This document shows, in pieces, positions 34,434-46,661 of a DNA stretch of 61,894 bases. The notes below the pieces were generated by a model. The model ran no database searches and was not told where the DNA came from. It saw nothing but the letters and a program-made list of their open reading frames with translations. This DNA is from Pseudomonadota bacterium (lineage in GTDB: Bacteria; Pseudomonadota; Gammaproteobacteria; UBA5335). The stretch is taken from assembly GCA_034189865.1 (NCBI GenBank), contig JAXHTV010000017.1, forward strand, positions 1 to 61,894, in the 5' to 3' direction. Every line of letters starts with the position of its first letter. The stretch's first letter is position 1. A program made the translations under genes and the position numbers.

Positions 34434-34820
34434 ATGGCTGTTTCCAAAGAAGATATTCTGGAGACCATTTCCAACATGACCGTTATGGAAGTTGTGGATT
34501 TGGTCGCCGCAATGGAAGAGAAGTTTGGCGTTTCGGCCGCCGCCGCTGTCGCGGCAATGCCGCCAGCAGCAGCTGGCGGTGCCGGCGCGGCTGAAGCGGC
34601 AGAAGAGCAGAGCGAGTTTGATGTCGTGATGACCAGCTTTGGTAGCAACAAGGTGGCTGTCATCAAAACGGTTCGCGGTATTACCGGTCTTGGTTTGAAA
34701 GAAGCCAAAGATATGGTAGAAGGCGCGCCGGCTACTGTTAAAGAAGGTGCCTCGAAAGAAGAGGCCGAAGATATTAAAAAGCAGCTTGAGGAAGCCGGTG
34801 CTTCCGTCGAGGTCAAGTAA
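34434..34820 (+). CDS. rplL: 50S ribosomal protein L7/L12
   Basis: L7/L12 forms the flexible stalk that recruits translation GTPases. The 128-aa protein has the N-terminal dimerisation helix, an Ala/Pro/Gly-rich hinge near residues 36-53, and the C-terminal domain with [19 protein letters not shown]. It is followed by an attenuator-like hairpin before rpoB. Confidence 0.98.
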   Translation: MAVSKEDILETISNMTVMEVVDLVAAMEEKFGVSAAAAVAAMPPAAAGGAGAAEAAEEQSEFDVVMTSFGSNKVAVIKTVRGITGLGLKEAKDMVEGAPATVKEGASKEEAEDIKKQLEEAGASVEVK

Positions 34821-34868
34821 GCTCATTGATAGTTGCTAACGAAGCGGCTAACGCAATACAGGGCTGGT

Positions 34869-34901
34869 GGCCGGTCGTGCCGCCGGCCTCGTTCTGTTTT
34901 T
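34869..34901 (+). terminator. rplL-rpoB transcription attenuator
   Basis: GGCCGG (34869-34874) pairs with CCGGCC (34883-34888) over an 8-nt loop, followed by the T-rich run TCGTTCTGTTTTT. Its place matches the known attenuator between rplL and rpoB in E. coli, which lowers rpoBC transcription relative to ribosomal protein genes. Confidence 0.65.
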
Positions 34902-34989
34902 CCGGCGTATTATTTCGTTCTCAATACGGATTGCGCCGGCGATTGCTGTTTTCCGATTCCACGGGTTTTGGATCGCCGAGGAACGCCTA

Positions 34990-37900
34990 ATGCCATACTC
35001 CTTTACTGAAAAGAAGCGGTTTCGTAAGGATTTCGCCAAGTTACCTACTGTTAGGGTGGTGCCGTATCTGTTGGCAATCCAGTTGGACTCTTATCGGGAG
35101 TTTCTTCAGTTGGGCGTCGCGCCTGACCAGAGGCGGGAAGCCGGCCTGCACGGCGCGCTGAAGTCCGTCTTTCCGATTACAAGCTATTCCGGATACGCGG
35201 TCCTGGAGTATGTGGATTATCGACTGGGCGAGCCACCGTTTGATATCCGTGAATGTCAGCAGCGGGGGATGACCTATGCTGCTCCGCTTCGGGTCAAGGT
35301 CCGTTTGGTGATCTATGACAAAGAAGCCGGCGAGGCTGGGCAGGTTGTCAAAGATGTGCGAGAGCAAGAAGTCTATATGGGGGAATTGCCCCTGATGACC
35401 GATACCGGTACGTTCGTCGTGAATGGTACCGAGCGGGTGATCGTCTCCCAGCTACACCGCTCTCCTGGCGTTTTCTTCGATCATGACCGCGGGAAAACGC
35501 ACTCTTCCGGAAAAGTGCTCTATTCTGCTCGCGTTATTCCTTACCGTGGGTCATGGCTCGACTTTGAATTCGACCCCAAAGACCATTTGTTCGTCCGAAT
35601 AGATCGTCGTCGCAAGCTGCCAGTATCCATTCTGTTGCGGGCTTTGGGCTTCGAACCGGAGCAGATGCTCGAGATATTCTTTGAGCATAATGTGTTCCGG
35701 ATTAAAAAAGGCGTGGTCGCCTTGGACTTGGTTCCCGAGCGCCTGCGTGGTGAAGTTGCCAGCTTCGATATTAAAGCCGGCAAGAAAGTGGTGGTCGAGG
35801 AAGGGCGTCGAATTACGGCACGGCATATCCGCGAGTTGGATTCTGCGGGGGTCAGTTCGTTGGAAGTGCCGTCTGGCTATCTGGTCGGCAAGGTCGCCGC
35901 TCACGCCGTGGCGGATGAGTCCACCGGAGAGTTACTTGTAGATGCCAACGACGAGTTAACGGAAGAACAGGTCGGCGCGCTGCTGGATGCGGGCGTGGAA
36001 GAACTCCGTACGCTCTATGTCAATGATCTCGACCGTGGCCCGTATATCTCAAATACATTGCGAGTCGATTCCACCACCAACGCTTTAGAGGCGCTGGTGG
36101 AAATCTACCGGATGATGCGACCGGGCGAGCCGCCTACGAAAGAAGCGGCACAAAGTCTCTTCCAGAATCTGTTCTTTACTCCGGAGCGATATGACCTTTC
36201 GCCGGTTGGCCGTATGAAATTCAATCGCCGGCTGGGACGTGGGGACGTTACGGGGCCCGGCATTTTAGATAACAGCGACATTTTGGACGTTATCAAGGCG
36301 TTAATCGACATCCGAAACGGCAATGGTCAGGTGGATGACATCGACCACTTGGGTAACCGACGGGTTCGTAGCGTGGGTGAAATGACCGAGAACGTCTTCC
36401 GCATCGGGCTCGTTCGTGTGGAGCGCGCGGTTAAAGAGCGGCTGAGCTTGGCGGAAAGTGAAGGGTTGATGCCGCAGGAGCTCATCAATGCCAAGCCGGT
36501 GGCTGCCGCAATCAAAGAGTTCTTCGGGTCCAGCCAGCTCTCGCAGTTTATGGATCAGAACAATCCGCTGTCGGAGGTGACGCACAAACGACGTGTTTCT
36601 GCGTTGGGTCCCGGTGGGTTGACCCGGGAGCGGGCCGGGTTTGAGGTTCGTGATGTTCATCCCACGCACTATGGTCGCGTCTGTCCTATTGAAACGCCGG
36701 AAGGGCCGAACATCGGCTTGATCAACTCGCTGGCGGTCTATGCGCGGACCAATGCCTACGGTTTCTTGGAAACACCGTACCGGAAAGTCGTTGATGGCGT
36801 CGTGAGCGATGATGTGGAGTATCTCTCTGCCATTGAGGAGGGGCGTTATGTTGTTGCCCAGGCGAATGCCCGTATCGATGACAGCAAGAGCCTTGTCGAT
36901 GAGTTTGTCTCCTGTCGGTATCAGAACGAATTCACGTTGATGCCGGCGTCGCGTGTGGACTACATGGATGTCTCTCCGCGCCAGATCGTTTCGGTCGCCG
37001 CCAGTTTGATTCCCTTCCTCGAGCACGACGATGCCAACCGTGCCTTGATGGGTTCAAACATGCAGCGCCAGGCCGTACCGACATTGCGGGCTGAAAAGCC
37101 TTTGGTCGGAACCGGTATTGAAAGAGCGGTTGCTATCGATTCCGGTGTGACGGTCGTGGCTAAGCGTGGCGGCAGCGTCGAGAAAGTCGATGCGTCGCGT
37201 ATCGTGGTGCGGGTCAGTGATGACGAAACCATGCCTGGCGAGCCCGGGGTGGATATCTACAATCTGACCAAGTACACCCGGTCCAACCAGAATACCTGCA
37301 TCAACCAACGGCCCTTAGTGAAAGTTGGAGACCGAATCGCCAAAGGCGATGCGCTCGCCGATGGCCCGAGTACCGATATGGGTGAGTTGGCTCTTGGGCA
37401 GAATTGTCTGGTCGCATTCATGCCCTGGAATGGATATAACTTCGAAGACTCCATTCTCATCTCAGAGCGTTTGGCGCAGGAAGATCGGTTTACAACGATT
37501 CACATCGAAGAGTTGTCATGCGTCGCGCGTGACACCAAGCTGGGGCCGGAGGAAATCACTTCGGATATCCCGAACGTCGGGGAAGCTGCGCTTTCCAAGT
37601 TGGATGAGGCTGGCATCGCTTACATCGGCGCCGAGGTGAAAGCCGGGGATATTTTGGTCGGCAAGGTCACGCCCAAAGGCGAAACTCAGTTGACGCCCGA
37701 GGAAAAACTGCTGCGTGCAATTTTCGGTGAAAAAGCCTCCGACGTAAAAGATACCTCGCTGCGCGTGCCGCCAGGAATGGATGGGCATGTGATTGATGTT
37801 CAAGTGTTCACCCGCGACGGCATTGAGAAGGACAGTCGGGCTATCTCTATCGAGAAGGCTGAGCTTCAAAGAGTCCGTAAAGACCTGAACGATCAGATGC

Positions 37901-39078
37901 GGATCCTGGAAGATGATACCTACCAGCGTATCGAGCGGTTGATTGTGGGCAGTGTGGCCGATGGCGGCCCCAATGGGCTGAAGGCGGGAACCAAAATCAC
38001 CAAGAAGTATCTCGGTGATCTGGATCGTGAGAAGTGGTTCGAGATCCGGCTGCACAAGGAAGAAGTTAACGAGCAGCTCGAGCGCATGGCGGCTCAGTTG
38101 AAAGACCAGCGCGAAGAGTTCGACCGTCGCTTCGACGAGAAAAAGCGCAAGATCACCGCCGGTGACGATCTGGCACCTGGTGTGCTCAAGATGGTTAAAG
38201 TCTACTTGGCGGTGAAACGGCGAATTCAGCCTGGCGATAAGATGGCCGGGCGTCACGGTAACAAGGGTGTGATTTCGCAGATCGTGCCGGTGGAGGATAT
38301 GCCCTATGCCGCTGACGGTACGCCTGTTGATATCGTGTTGAACCCGCTCGGTGTTCCGTCCCGAATGAACGTTGGCCAAGTACTGGAAACCCACCTCGGT
38401 TTTGCTGCCAAAGGGCTGGGGCTGAAGATTGGGGCGATGTTGGATGAGCAGCGAAACGTGGCCGAGCTCAGGGACTTCCTGGATCAAATCTACAATCAGG
38501 TTGGTCGCGATCACCAGCAGCACATCGAATTATCGGAATTGAATGATGACGAAGTGATGGAGTTGGCTGGCAATCTTCGCGGCGGCGTCCCCATGGCTAC
38601 GCCTGTGTTCGACGGTGCCGCAGAGTCGGAAATCAAGGATATGTTGGAGATTGCCGGACTGCCCGTCAGTGGCCAGCTTCAATTATTCGACGGACGCACC
38701 GGCGATTCTTTCGATCGCGAAGTGACCGTTGGCTACATGTACATGTTGAAGTTGAACCACTTGGTCGACGACAAGGTTCACGCTCGATCAACGGGTCCGT
38801 ATAGTTTGGTGACCCAGCAGCCTTTGGGTGGGAAAGCCCAGTTCGGAGGGCAGCGTTTCGGAGAGATGGAAGTGTGGGCGTTAGAGGCCTATGGGGCTTC
38901 TTATACCTTGCAGGAAATGCTGACCGTCAAATCGGATGACGTACAAGGGCGCACCCGCATGTATAAGAACGTGGTCGATGGAGATCACAGTATGCAAGCC
39001 GGGATGCCGGAATCGTTCAATGTTTTGATCAAGGAAATTCGTTCCTTGGGTATCAACGTTGAATTGGACCAGGACTGA
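34990..39078 (+). CDS. rpoB: DNA-directed RNA polymerase subunit beta
   Basis: The beta subunit forms half of the RNA polymerase active-site cleft. The 1362-aa protein begins [19 protein letters not shown], so ATG 34990 is the start; the open frame upstream to 34867 is leader sequence. The rifampicin region ([20 protein letters not shown], then [20 protein letters not shown]) shows no classical resistance substitution compared with E. coli. E. coli RpoB has 1342 residues. It is followed after 60 bp by rpoC. Confidence 0.99.
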   Translation: MPYSFTEKKRFRKDFAKLPTVRVVPYLLAIQLDSYREFLQLGVAPDQRREAGLHGALKSVFPITSYSGYAVLEYVDYRLGEPPFDIRECQQRGMTYAAPLRVKVRLVIYDKEAGEAGQVVKDVREQEVYMGELPLMTDTGTFVVNGTERVIVSQLHRSPGVFFDHDRGKTHSSGKVLYSARVIPYRGSWLDFEFDPKDHLFVRIDRRRKLPVSILLRALGFEPEQMLEIFFEHNVFRIKKGVVALDLVPERLRGEVASFDIKAGKKVVVEEGRRITARHIRELDSAGVSSLEVPSGYLVGKVAAHAVADESTGELLVDANDELTEEQVGALLDAGVEELRTLYVNDLDRGPYISNTLRVDSTTNALEALVEIYRMMRPGEPPTKEAAQSLFQNLFFTPERYDLSPVGRMKFNRRLGRGDVTGPGILDNSDILDVIKALIDIRNGNGQVDDIDHLGNRRVRSVGEMTENVFRIGLVRVERAVKERLSLAESEGLMPQELINAKPVAAAIKEFFGSSQLSQFMDQNNPLSEVTHKRRVSALGPGGLTRERAGFEVRDVHPTHYGRVCPIETPEGPNIGLINSLAVYARTNAYGFLETPYRKVVDGVVSDDVEYLSAIEEGRYVVAQANARIDDSKSLVDEFVSCRYQNEFTLMPASRVDYMDVSPRQIVSVAASLIPFLEHDDANRALMGSNMQRQAVPTLRAEKPLVGTGIERAVAIDSGVTVVAKRGGSVEKVDASRIVVRVSDDETMPGEPGVDIYNLTKYTRSNQNTCINQRPLVKVGDRIAKGDALADGPSTDMGELALGQNCLVAFMPWNGYNFEDSILISERLAQEDRFTTIHIEELSCVARDTKLGPEEITSDIPNVGEAALSKLDEAGIAYIGAEVKAGDILVGKVTPKGETQLTPEEKLLRAIFGEKASDVKDTSLRVPPGMDGHVIDVQVFTRDGIEKDSRAISIEKAELQRVRKDLNDQMRILEDDTYQRIERLIVGSVADGGPNGLKAGTKITKKYLGDLDREKWFEIRLHKEEVNEQLERMAAQLKDQREEFDRRFDEKKRKITAGDDLAPGVLKMVKVYLAVKRRIQPGDKMAGRHGNKGVISQIVPVEDMPYAADGTPVDIVLNPLGVPSRMNVGQVLETHLGFAAKGLGLKIGAMLDEQRNVAELRDFLDQIYNQVGRDHQQHIELSELNDDEVMELAGNLRGGVPMATPVFDGAAESEIKDMLEIAGLPVSGQLQLFDGRTGDSFDREVTVGYMYMLKLNHLVDDKVHARSTGPYSLVTQQPLGGKAQFGGQRFGEMEVWALEAYGASYTLQEMLTVKSDDVQGRTRMYKNVVDGDHSMQAGMPESFNVLIKEIRSLGINVELDQD

Positions 39079-39089
39079 AAGCAAGGCGT

Positions 39090-39116
39090 GCGGCAAACCT
39101 TCTGTGGGTTTGCCGC
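39090..39116 (+). other. Stable hairpin between rpoB and rpoC
   Basis: GCGGCAAACC (39090-39099) and GGTTTGCCGC (39107-39116) form a perfect 10-bp stem with a 7-nt loop in the 60-bp spacer. No T tract follows, so it is more likely an mRNA stability or processing element than a terminator. Confidence 0.6.
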
Positions 39117-39138
39117 GTATTGACTTGCAGGAGATACG

Positions 39139-42100
39139 ATGAAAGACCTACTCAAGTTTTTCCGGCAGCAGGACCAAATTGAAGACTTCGATGCGATTCG
39201 TATCGGTCTCGCGTCTCCCGATATGATCCGTTCTTGGTCCTTTGGTGAAGTTAAAAAACCGGAGACGATTAACTACCGGACCTTCAAGCCGGAGCGGGAC
39301 GGGCTGTTCTGCGCCAAGATTTTCGGTCCAGTTAAGGACTATGAGTGCCTCTGCGGTAAGTACAAACGATTGAAGCACCGCGGCGTAGTTTGTGAGAAGT
39401 GCGGCGTTGAGGTGACCTTGGCCAAGGTGCGCCGAGAACGTATGGGGCACATTGAGCTGGCCAGTCCGGTCGCTCATATCTGGTTTTTGAAATCTTTGCC
39501 TTCTCGAATCGGCTTGATACTGGATATCACGCTTCGTGAAATTGAGCGGGTACTGTATTTCGAAGCCTATATCGTCATCGATCCCGGTATGACGCCGCTG
39601 GAGCGTGGCCAAGTATTGTCGGAAGAGGCTTACCTGGATGCGATCGAGGAGTACGGCGACGAATTCGATGCCCGTATGGGCGCCGAAGCAATCGACGAGA
39701 TGCTGCGGACTATGGATCTGCAGAAAGTCGCGTCCGGCTTGCGTGATGAAATCGCCGGTACGAGTTCCGACACCAAGATTAAGCGTTTGGCGAAGCGGTT
39801 GAAATTGATCGACTCGTTCATCGATTCCGGCAACCGGCCTGAATGGATGATTCTTAAAGTCTTGCCCGTGCTGCCACCCGATTTGCGTCCTTTGGTGCCG
39901 TTGGATGGCGGTCGATTCGCCACCTCGGATCTCAACGATCTCTATCGCCGTGTGATCAATCGCAATAATCGCTTGAAGCGCTTGTTGGATCTTTCTGCGC
40001 CTGAAATCATCGTTCGTAACGAAAAGCGGATGTTGCAGGAAGCCGTCGATGCCTTGTTGGACAATGGTCGGCGTGGCCGGGCCATTACAGGCAGCAACAA
40101 GCGGCCGCTGAAGTCGCTTGCCGATATGATCAAGGGTAAGCAGGGTCGCTTCCGGCAAAACCTTTTGGGTAAGCGGGTCGATTATTCCGGTCGTTCGGTG
40201 ATCGTGGTCGGTCCCACATTGCGGCTGCATCAATGCGGTCTTCCGAAGAAAATGGCGCTTGAGTTGTTCAAGCCGTTCATTTTTTCCAAGCTTCAGCGTT
40301 TGGGTTTGGCGACGACCATTAAAGCAGCCAAAAAGATGGTTGAGCGCGAAGAGCCGCAGGTCTGGGATATCCTTGAAGACGTGATTCGCGAGCATCCGGT
40401 GATGCTCAACCGGGCGCCCACGCTTCATCGTCTCGGTATCCAAGCGTTTGAGCCGGTACTCATCGAGGGTAAGGCGATTCAGCTCCACCCGTTGGTGTGT
40501 ACGGCCTTCAATGCCGACTTTGACGGCGACCAGATGGCCGTTCATGTTCCGTTGTCGCTTGAGGCGCAGCTGGAAGCGCGCGCCTTAATGATGTCGACCA
40601 ACAACATTCTCTCGCCGGCCAGTGGTGAGCCCATCATTGTGCCGTCGCAGGACGTGGTTTTGGGGCTCTACTGGATGACTCGCGAGCGGGTCAACGCGCC
40701 AGGCGAAGGCATGTGCTTTTCGGATGTGACCGAAGTTCAGCGAGCCTATCGAACCGGCGCGGCTCATCTCCAAGCGCGAGTCAAAGTTCGATTGGCCGAC
40801 TCGGTGGAAAATGAAGACGGGGAAATTGAGGAACGCATCCGCTTGGTCGAAACCACTGTGGGGCGAGCGCTGCTATCGGAGATTCTGCCCAAAGGCCTGA
40901 GCTTCGAAGCGATTAATCGCGACATGAACAAAAAGGCGATTTCGGCGGCTCTCAACGCTTGTTATCGGCGTGTTGGGCTTAAAGAAACGGTGATTTTTGC
41001 TGACCAACTCATGTACACGGGGTTTCGGCAGGCCACCATGGCCGGGGTTTCGATCGGTGTCAACGATATGGTCGTCCCCGAAGAGAAGGTCTCGATTTTG
41101 GGTCGCGCGGATGCCGAAGTGAAAGAAATCGAGCAGCAATACGCCTCTGGTCTCGTGACCAATGGCGAGCGCTACAACAAGGTTGTCGACATTTGGTCGC
41201 ACACCAACGATCAGGTGGCCAAGGCGATGATGGAGAAGCTCGGTACTGAAGAGGTGGCGAATGCGGAAGGCGAGTTGGTTAAGCAGCCATCCTTCAACTC
41301 CATTTACATGATGGCGGACTCCGGGGCGCGAGGCAGTGCCGCGCAGATTCGTCAGCTCGCAGGTATGCGGGGTTTGATGGCAAAACCCGACGGTTCAATC
41401 ATCGAGACACCTATTACGGCCAACTTCCGAGAGGGGTTGAATGTTCTTCAGTACTTCATCTCCACCCATGGTGCACGCAAAGGGCTGGCCGATACCGCAC
41501 TCAAAACGGCCAACTCCGGTTACCTGACCCGCCGCTTGGTTGATGTTTCGCAGGACGTCGTGGTCGTGGAAGACGATTGTGGGACCGTACGAGGCTTGCC
41601 GTTGGCGCCTATCGTGGAGGGCGGTGACGTATTGGAGCCCCTCAGTGAGCGTGTCTTGGGTCGGGTGCTGGCGCAACCGGTGTATTTGCCCAATTCCGAC
41701 GAAATCGCGATCGAGCAGGGGACGCTCCTCGACGAAGATCTAGTCGAGAGGCTAGAGCAGATTGGTGCCGATCAGGTCACTGTCCGCTCCGCCATCACCT
41801 GTGAGGCCCGCTATGGTGTTTGCGCGGCTTGCTATGGTCGCGACTTGGCTCGTGGTCATCGCGTCAACATGGGTGAGTCGGTGGGTGTGATCGCTGCCCA
41901 GTCGATCGGCGAGCCTGGCACACAGCTCACCATGCGTACGTTCCATATTGGTGGCGCGGCTTCGCGATCCGTTGCAATCAACAACGTGCAGGTCAAGCAC
42001 AAAGGCTCTCTACGTTTGCACAACGTCAAGACGGTGCAAAATCAGGCGAGCAACCTGATCGCGGTTTCCCGCTCTGGCGAAATCGGCGTTGTCGACGACT

Positions 42101-43347
42101 ACGGGCGTGAGCGCGAGCGTTACAAGATTCCTTACGGCGCAGTGTTGACGGTGGGTGATGGCGACGCCGTGGAAGCGGGGCAAGTCGTGGCTAATTGGGA
42201 TCCGCATACGCACCCGGTGGTCACGGAGATCGCCGGTCGATTGCGTTTCGTCGAGATGAATGAGGGCGTTACCGTCGCCCAACAGGTTGACGATATCACA
42301 GGCCTGTCCAGTGTGGTCGTGATGGATCCGAAGCAGCGCACAGCTGCCGGTAAGGATCTTCGGCCCATGATCAAGATGGTTGACGAAAACGGCGATGATT
42401 TGCATTTTCCTGGGACGACCATTCCCGCGGCGTATTTCTTGCCCGCAGGTGCTGTGGTTAACGTACAAGACGGCGGCGAGGTCAATGTCGGTGACATCTT
42501 GGCTCGTATTCCACAGGAGTCCAGTAAGACCCGTGATATCACCGGTGGTCTGCCACGCGTGGCAGATTTGTTCGAAGCCCGAAAACCCAAAGATCAAGCT
42601 ATCCTGGCAGAGCAATCGGGAACGATTTCCTTCGGTAAGGATACGAAGGGCAAGCAAAGACTCGTGATCACCGACGAACACGGTGAGCCTAATGAAACCT
42701 TGGTGCCTAAGTGGCGAAACGTCACGGTGTTCGAAGGTGAGCACGTGGATCGTGGGGATGTTGTCGTAGATGGCGAGCCCAATCCACAAGATATCCTTCG
42801 ATTGCTTGGTGTTGAGGCATTGGCCGAATACCTTGTCAAAGAGATTCAAGACGTCTACCGATTGCAGGGCGTTAAAATCAACGACAAGCATATTGAAGTT
42901 ATCATTCGTCAGATGCTTCGAAAGGTCGAAATCGCCAATGCCGGCGATACCCGGTTCCTGCAAGGTGAGCAGGTGGATAGGGCGCGTGTGCTGGAAGAAA
43001 ATGAGCGCGTTATCGCCGAAGATAAACAACCTGCACGCTGGGAACCGCTGTTGTTGGGCATCACTAAGGCTTCCCTGGCGACCGAATCGTTTATCTCTGC
43101 GGCCTCATTCCAGGAAACCACTCGGGTGTTAACGGAAGCGGCTGTCAGGGGAATGCGTGACAGCTTGAGAGGCCTAAAAGAGAACGTTATCGTCGGACGC
43201 CTGATTCCGGCCGGTACCGGCTTGGCGTATCACGAGCAACGGCGCAAAGATCGCGATGCCGGTTATTCGCTTGATGCGTCGGTTGTTGCAAGTGCGGCCG
43301 GCGGGGGGCGTGTAGAACGTCCAGAGGACGTTTTCGAGGATCGATAA
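39139..43347 (+). CDS. rpoC: DNA-directed RNA polymerase subunit beta'
   Basis: The beta' subunit holds the catalytic magnesium site. The triad motif NADFDGD is at residues 458-464, the same numbers as in E. coli. The zinc site near residue 70 is visible as [19 protein letters not shown]. The length of 1402 aa is close to the 1407 of E. coli. A GGAGATACG ribosome-binding site precedes the ATG, and a strong terminator follows. Confidence 0.99.
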   Translation: MKDLLKFFRQQDQIEDFDAIRIGLASPDMIRSWSFGEVKKPETINYRTFKPERDGLFCAKIFGPVKDYECLCGKYKRLKHRGVVCEKCGVEVTLAKVRRERMGHIELASPVAHIWFLKSLPSRIGLILDITLREIERVLYFEAYIVIDPGMTPLERGQVLSEEAYLDAIEEYGDEFDARMGAEAIDEMLRTMDLQKVASGLRDEIAGTSSDTKIKRLAKRLKLIDSFIDSGNRPEWMILKVLPVLPPDLRPLVPLDGGRFATSDLNDLYRRVINRNNRLKRLLDLSAPEIIVRNEKRMLQEAVDALLDNGRRGRAITGSNKRPLKSLADMIKGKQGRFRQNLLGKRVDYSGRSVIVVGPTLRLHQCGLPKKMALELFKPFIFSKLQRLGLATTIKAAKKMVEREEPQVWDILEDVIREHPVMLNRAPTLHRLGIQAFEPVLIEGKAIQLHPLVCTAFNADFDGDQMAVHVPLSLEAQLEARALMMSTNNILSPASGEPIIVPSQDVVLGLYWMTRERVNAPGEGMCFSDVTEVQRAYRTGAAHLQARVKVRLADSVENEDGEIEERIRLVETTVGRALLSEILPKGLSFEAINRDMNKKAISAALNACYRRVGLKETVIFADQLMYTGFRQATMAGVSIGVNDMVVPEEKVSILGRADAEVKEIEQQYASGLVTNGERYNKVVDIWSHTNDQVAKAMMEKLGTEEVANAEGELVKQPSFNSIYMMADSGARGSAAQIRQLAGMRGLMAKPDGSIIETPITANFREGLNVLQYFISTHGARKGLADTALKTANSGYLTRRLVDVSQDVVVVEDDCGTVRGLPLAPIVEGGDVLEPLSERVLGRVLAQPVYLPNSDEIAIEQGTLLDEDLVERLEQIGADQVTVRSAITCEARYGVCAACYGRDLARGHRVNMGESVGVIAAQSIGEPGTQLTMRTFHIGGAASRSVAINNVQVKHKGSLRLHNVKTVQNQASNLIAVSRSGEIGVVDDYGRERERYKIPYGAVLTVGDGDAVEAGQVVANWDPHTHPVVTEIAGRLRFVEMNEGVTVAQQVDDITGLSSVVVMDPKQRTAAGKDLRPMIKMVDENGDDLHFPGTTIPAAYFLPAGAVVNVQDGGEVNVGDILARIPQESSKTRDITGGLPRVADLFEARKPKDQAILAEQSGTISFGKDTKGKQRLVITDEHGEPNETLVPKWRNVTVFEGEHVDRGDVVVDGEPNPQDILRLLGVEALAEYLVKEIQDVYRLQGVKINDKHIEVIIRQMLRKVEIANAGDTRFLQGEQVDRARVLEENERVIAEDKQPARWEPLLLGITKASLATESFISAASFQETTRVLTEAAVRGMRDSLRGLKENVIVGRLIPAGTGLAYHEQRRKDRDAGYSLDASVVASAAGGGRVERPEDVFEDR

Positions 43348-43386
43348 GCCTCAATAGATGCCGGCCTGGGTCGGGCCATTACTCGA

Positions 43387-43437
43387 TGGGCAGCACTGCG
43401 TCTGGTAGCTCAGGCGCGCGCTGCCCATTCATTTTTT
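43387..43437 (+). terminator. Terminator of the rpoBC operon
   Basis: TGGGCAGC (43387-43394) pairs with GCTGCCCA (43420-43427). Inside it GCGTCTG pairs with CAGGCGC, giving a long imperfect hairpin. TTCATTTTTT follows. It separates rpoC from the rpsL promoter. Confidence 0.8.
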
Positions 43438-43547
43438 CAAGCCTTCTTTGCCCCTTTGGCCGAAGGTTCCTGCGCCAGCGCAAATCGCGAATGACAATCC
43501 ACGGCGGCTGATGTGAAAGAGATGCGGTAGGGTGGAAAATCCCGTCC

Positions 43548-43577
43548 TTGACAGGTGCTGTCCCGTGTCTCTAGAAT
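43548..43577 (+). promoter_or_regulatory. Promoter of the rpsL (str) operon
   Basis: A consensus TTGACA (43548-43553) and TAGAAT (43572-43577) are separated by 18 bp. The predicted start is about 60 bp before the rpsL ATG. It lies downstream of the rpoC terminator and drives rpsL-rpsG-fusA-tuf and probably the S10 genes beyond. Confidence 0.75.
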
Positions 43578-43645
43578 TGCGCCTCTTCACGACAGGTGGG
43601 TGCTCCTGCCTGTTTTTGTTTTTTGGACGGATCAATCGAATACCC

Positions 43646-44020
43646 ATGGCAACCATCAACCAGCTCGTTCGTAAGCCGCGCCGCCAAAAGCCTATGAAAA
43701 GCGACGTTCCGGCTTTGGAGAAATGCCCGCAAAAGCGTGGTGTGTGTACTCGTGTTTATACGACCACGCCGAAGAAGCCGAACTCCGCGCTTCGGAAAGT
43801 TGCGCGCGTTAGGTTGACCAATGGTTACGAGGTCACGAGCTACATTGGTGGTGAAGGTCATAACCTTCAAGAGCACTCCGTTGTGTTGATTCGCGGCGGG
43901 CGTGTGAAGGATTTGCCGGGTGTTCGATATCACGTCGTGCGCGGCAGTTTGGATACCGCTGGGGTCAATGAAAGGCGTCAGGGGCGTTCCAAGTATGGCG
44001 CGAAGCGTCCAAAAGGATAA
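43646..44020 (+). CDS. rpsL: 30S ribosomal protein S12
   Basis: S12 sits at the decoding centre and controls accuracy. The 124-aa protein has the standard start [12 protein letters not shown]. The two streptomycin-resistance hot spots carry wild-type lysines (TPKKPNSA and VKDLPGV). ATG 43646 is chosen over an open frame that extends 38 codons upstream through the promoter. Confidence 0.99.
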   Translation: MATINQLVRKPRRQKPMKSDVPALEKCPQKRGVCTRVYTTTPKKPNSALRKVARVRLTNGYEVTSYIGGEGHNLQEHSVVLIRGGRVKDLPGVRYHVVRGSLDTAGVNERRQGRSKYGAKRPKG

Positions 44021-44062
44021 GTGGGTGCGCGTCGCGCACACATGCTGATTGAGTAGCAAATT

Positions 44063-44533
44063 ATGGCCAGAAGAAGAGTTGCGGCAAAGCGGACAATCCT
44101 TCCAGACCCCAAGTATGGAAGTGAGCAGCTTGCCAAGTTCGTCAATATGCTGATGATCGACGGCAAGAAGTCCGTGGCTGAAAATATCGTCTATGGGGCG
44201 CTGGACGACATTGCTGAAAAGCGCGGTGGTGACCCGCTTGAGGTTCTGGATGCCGCACTTGAAGCCGTTCGGCCGGTGGTCGAGGTGAAGTCCCGGCGCG
44301 TGGGTGGTGCCACCTATCAGGTGCCGGTGGAGGTTCGCCCGACGCGACGCAACACGCTGGCTATGCGTTGGATCATCGATGCTGCTAGATCTCGTGGTGA
44401 GATGTCCATGGTTCGTCGGTTGGCCGGTGAGCTGTTGGATGCGTCCGAGAGTCGTGGTTCCGCAGTGAGAAAACGAGAAGACACCCATCGTATGGCTGAG
44501 GCCAACAAGGCGTTTTCGCATTTCCGCTGGTAA
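44063..44533 (+). CDS. rpsG: 30S ribosomal protein S7
   Basis: S7 nucleates assembly of the 30S head and contacts E-site tRNA. The 156-aa protein starts [10 protein letters not shown] and contains [20 protein letters not shown], typical of the family. In E. coli it represses the str operon by binding the rpsL-rpsG spacer; the 42-nt spacer here is shorter and no site was recognised. Confidence 0.99.
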   Translation: MARRRVAAKRTILPDPKYGSEQLAKFVNMLMIDGKKSVAENIVYGALDDIAEKRGGDPLEVLDAALEAVRPVVEVKSRRVGGATYQVPVEVRPTRRNTLAMRWIIDAARSRGEMSMVRRLAGELLDASESRGSAVRKREDTHRMAEANKAFSHFRW

Positions 44534-44564
44534 TGAATGAAATTTCTTTTAGGGGTTGACGACG

Positions 44565-46661
44565 GTGTCACGCACAACGCCGATTGAGCGCTACCGAAAC
44601 ATAGGCATCATGGCTCACATCGATGCCGGAAAGACGACGACTACTGAGCGTATCCTTTTCTATACGGGTATTTCCCACAAGATTGGGGAAGTTCACGACG
44701 GCGCTGCCGTGATGGATTGGATGGAGCAGGAGCAAGAACGGGGTATCACGATTACCTCTGCGGCGACCACCTGCTTTTGGTCCGGGATGGCCAAGCAGTT
44801 TCCAGAGCATCGAATCAATATTATCGATACGCCTGGTCACGTCGACTTTACGATCGAGGTTGAGCGCTCCTTGCGTGTGCTTGATGGTGCCGTGGCCGTG
44901 TTTTGTGCGGTGGGTGGTGTTGAGCCGCAATCGGAAACAGTTTGGCGTCAAGCTAACAAGTATTCCGTGCCTCGCATGGCTTTTGTTAACAAGATGGACC
45001 GCGTTGGTGCCGATTTCCTGCGGGTCGTTGGTCAGGTGGGCAGTCGTTTGGGCGCGAATGCCGTCCCGCTGCAGTTGCCGATCGGTGCTGAAGAGGATTT
45101 TAAGGGTGTTGTCGATCTCGTAACCCAGAAGGCGATTTATTGGGACGACGAAACCATGGGGGTCAGCTTCTCCGAAGAAGAGCCGCCAGTCGAGATGGCC
45201 GATCAAGTCGCCGAGTATCGTGAAGCGCTTCTTGAGGCGGCAGCCGAAGCCAATGACGAGTTCATGGAAAAGTACCTTGAGCACGGGGAGTTGTCAGAAG
45301 ACGAGATTCGGGAAGGTATTCGCGCCCGAACCCTGGCAAACGAGCTTGTTCCGGTTTTGTGTGGGACCGCCTTTAAGAATAAGGGCGTTCAAGCCATGTT
45401 AGATGCGGTCATTCGTTATATGCCGTCTCCAGTCGACGTTCCTCCGGTCAAGGGCTTGGAGCCTGACGGTGATGTCGAGCTTGAGCGTCGTCCGATGGAC
45501 GATGAGCCGTTTTCGGCGCTGGCGTTTAAGATCGCTACCGATCCTTTTGTTGGCACGCTGACCTTTGTGCGTGTCTACTCCGGGGTTCTCGCGTCTGGGG
45601 ATTCCGTGATGAACCCCAATAAAGGTAAGCGTGAGCGAATCGGTCGTTTGTTGCAAATGCACGCCAACACCCGTCAGGAAATCAAGGAAGTGCGCGCCGG
45701 CGATATCGCCGCTGTGGTCGGGTTAAAGCAGGTCGTCACCGGGGAAACTCTGTGCGACATGGGGTCGCCTGTTGTTCTGGAGCGTATGGAGTTTCCGGAT
45801 CCTGTTATTTCGGTTGCGGTTGAGCCGAAAACGAAGGCTGACCAGGAAAAAATGGGTTTGGCGCTGCAGAAGCTGGCCCAGGAAGACCCGTCCTTCCGAG
45901 TGCGTACAGACGAAGAGTCGGGTCAGACGATCATCTCCGGTATGGGTGAGCTTCACCTTGAGATTATCGTTGATCGTATGCGCCGTGAATTTAAGGTGGA
46001 GGCCAACGTTGGTAACCCGCAGGTTGCTTACCGTGAGGCGATTCGCGCTGCCGTTGAGCAAGAAGGTAAGTTTGTTCGTCAGAGTGGTGGTCGGGGTCAG
46101 TACGGTCATGTTTGGCTTCGCTTGGAGCCCCTGGAGCGCGGTTCGGGTTATGAGTTTGTCAATGAGATCGTCGGCGGGGTTATTCCTAAGGAGTATATCC
46201 CCGCTGTAGATAAGGGTGTTCAGGAGCAGCTCGGCAATGGGGTTATCGCCGGATTTCCCTTGGTCGACGTCAAGGTTACGTTGTACGACGGTTCCTTCCA
46301 TGATGTCGACTCCTCTGAGATGGCGTTCAAAATCGCTGGTTCCATGGCCCTCAAAGAGGGCGTAAAGAAGGCGCAGCCCGCGCTTCTCGAACCGATTATG
46401 AAGGTCGAGGTGGTCACGCCAGAGGACTACATGGGTGACGTGATGGGCGACTTGAATCGTCGTCGCGGGCTGGTGCAGGGAATGGAGGACGGTCCGTCCG
46501 GTAAGGTTATACGCGCCGACGTACCCCTGTCCGAGATGTTCGGTTATGCGACTGATTTGCGTTCTCAGACGCAAGGAAGAGCAAATTATTCAATGGAGTT
46601 CGCCAAGTACGCCGAGGCACCGGCGAATGTGGCTGAGGCTGTGATCAAGAAGGCCTCGTGA
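44565..46661 (+). CDS. fusA: Elongation factor G
   Basis: EF-G drives ribosomal translocation and, with RRF, recycling. The 698-aa protein has the P-loop [15 protein letters not shown], the switch [10 protein letters not shown] and NKMDR. I choose GTG 44565 ([11 protein letters not shown]) because TAGGGG lies 9 nt before it; a TTG at 44556 abuts the Shine-Dalgarno and is too close. Its last 42 bp are copied upstream of the other tuf gene at 29999. Confidence 0.98.
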   Translation: MSRTTPIERYRNIGIMAHIDAGKTTTTERILFYTGISHKIGEVHDGAAVMDWMEQEQERGITITSAATTCFWSGMAKQFPEHRINIIDTPGHVDFTIEVERSLRVLDGAVAVFCAVGGVEPQSETVWRQANKYSVPRMAFVNKMDRVGADFLRVVGQVGSRLGANAVPLQLPIGAEEDFKGVVDLVTQKAIYWDDETMGVSFSEEEPPVEMADQVAEYREALLEAAAEANDEFMEKYLEHGELSEDEIREGIRARTLANELVPVLCGTAFKNKGVQAMLDAVIRYMPSPVDVPPVKGLEPDGDVELERRPMDDEPFSALAFKIATDPFVGTLTFVRVYSGVLASGDSVMNPNKGKRERIGRLLQMHANTRQEIKEVRAGDIAAVVGLKQVVTGETLCDMGSPVVLERMEFPDPVISVAVEPKTKADQEKMGLALQKLAQEDPSFRVRTDEESGQTIISGMGELHLEIIVDRMRREFKVEANVGNPQVAYREAIRAAVEQEGKFVRQSGGRGQYGHVWLRLEPLERGSGYEFVNEIVGGVIPKEYIPAVDKGVQEQLGNGVIAGFPLVDVKVTLYDGSFHDVDSSEMAFKIAGSMALKEGVKKAQPALLEPIMKVEVVTPEDYMGDVMGDLNRRRGLVQGMEDGPSGKVIRADVPLSEMFGYATDLRSQTQGRANYSMEFAKYAEAPANVAEAVIKKAS

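Noticed and set aside
34867-34989. N-terminal extension of RpoB
   Set aside because: It covers the attenuator and is not present in RpoB proteins, which start at MPYSFTEKK.
37516-38523. 335-codon open frame antisense to rpoB, with others at 36301-37026 and 42010-43029 (rpoC)
   Set aside because: Same cause; no recognisable protein features.
39148-40545. 465-codon open frame antisense to rpoC
   Set aside because: Shadow of rpoC codon bias; the sense frame is certain.
43571-44521. 316-codon open frame antisense to rpsL and rpsG
   Set aside because: Overlaps two certain ribosomal protein genes and their promoter.
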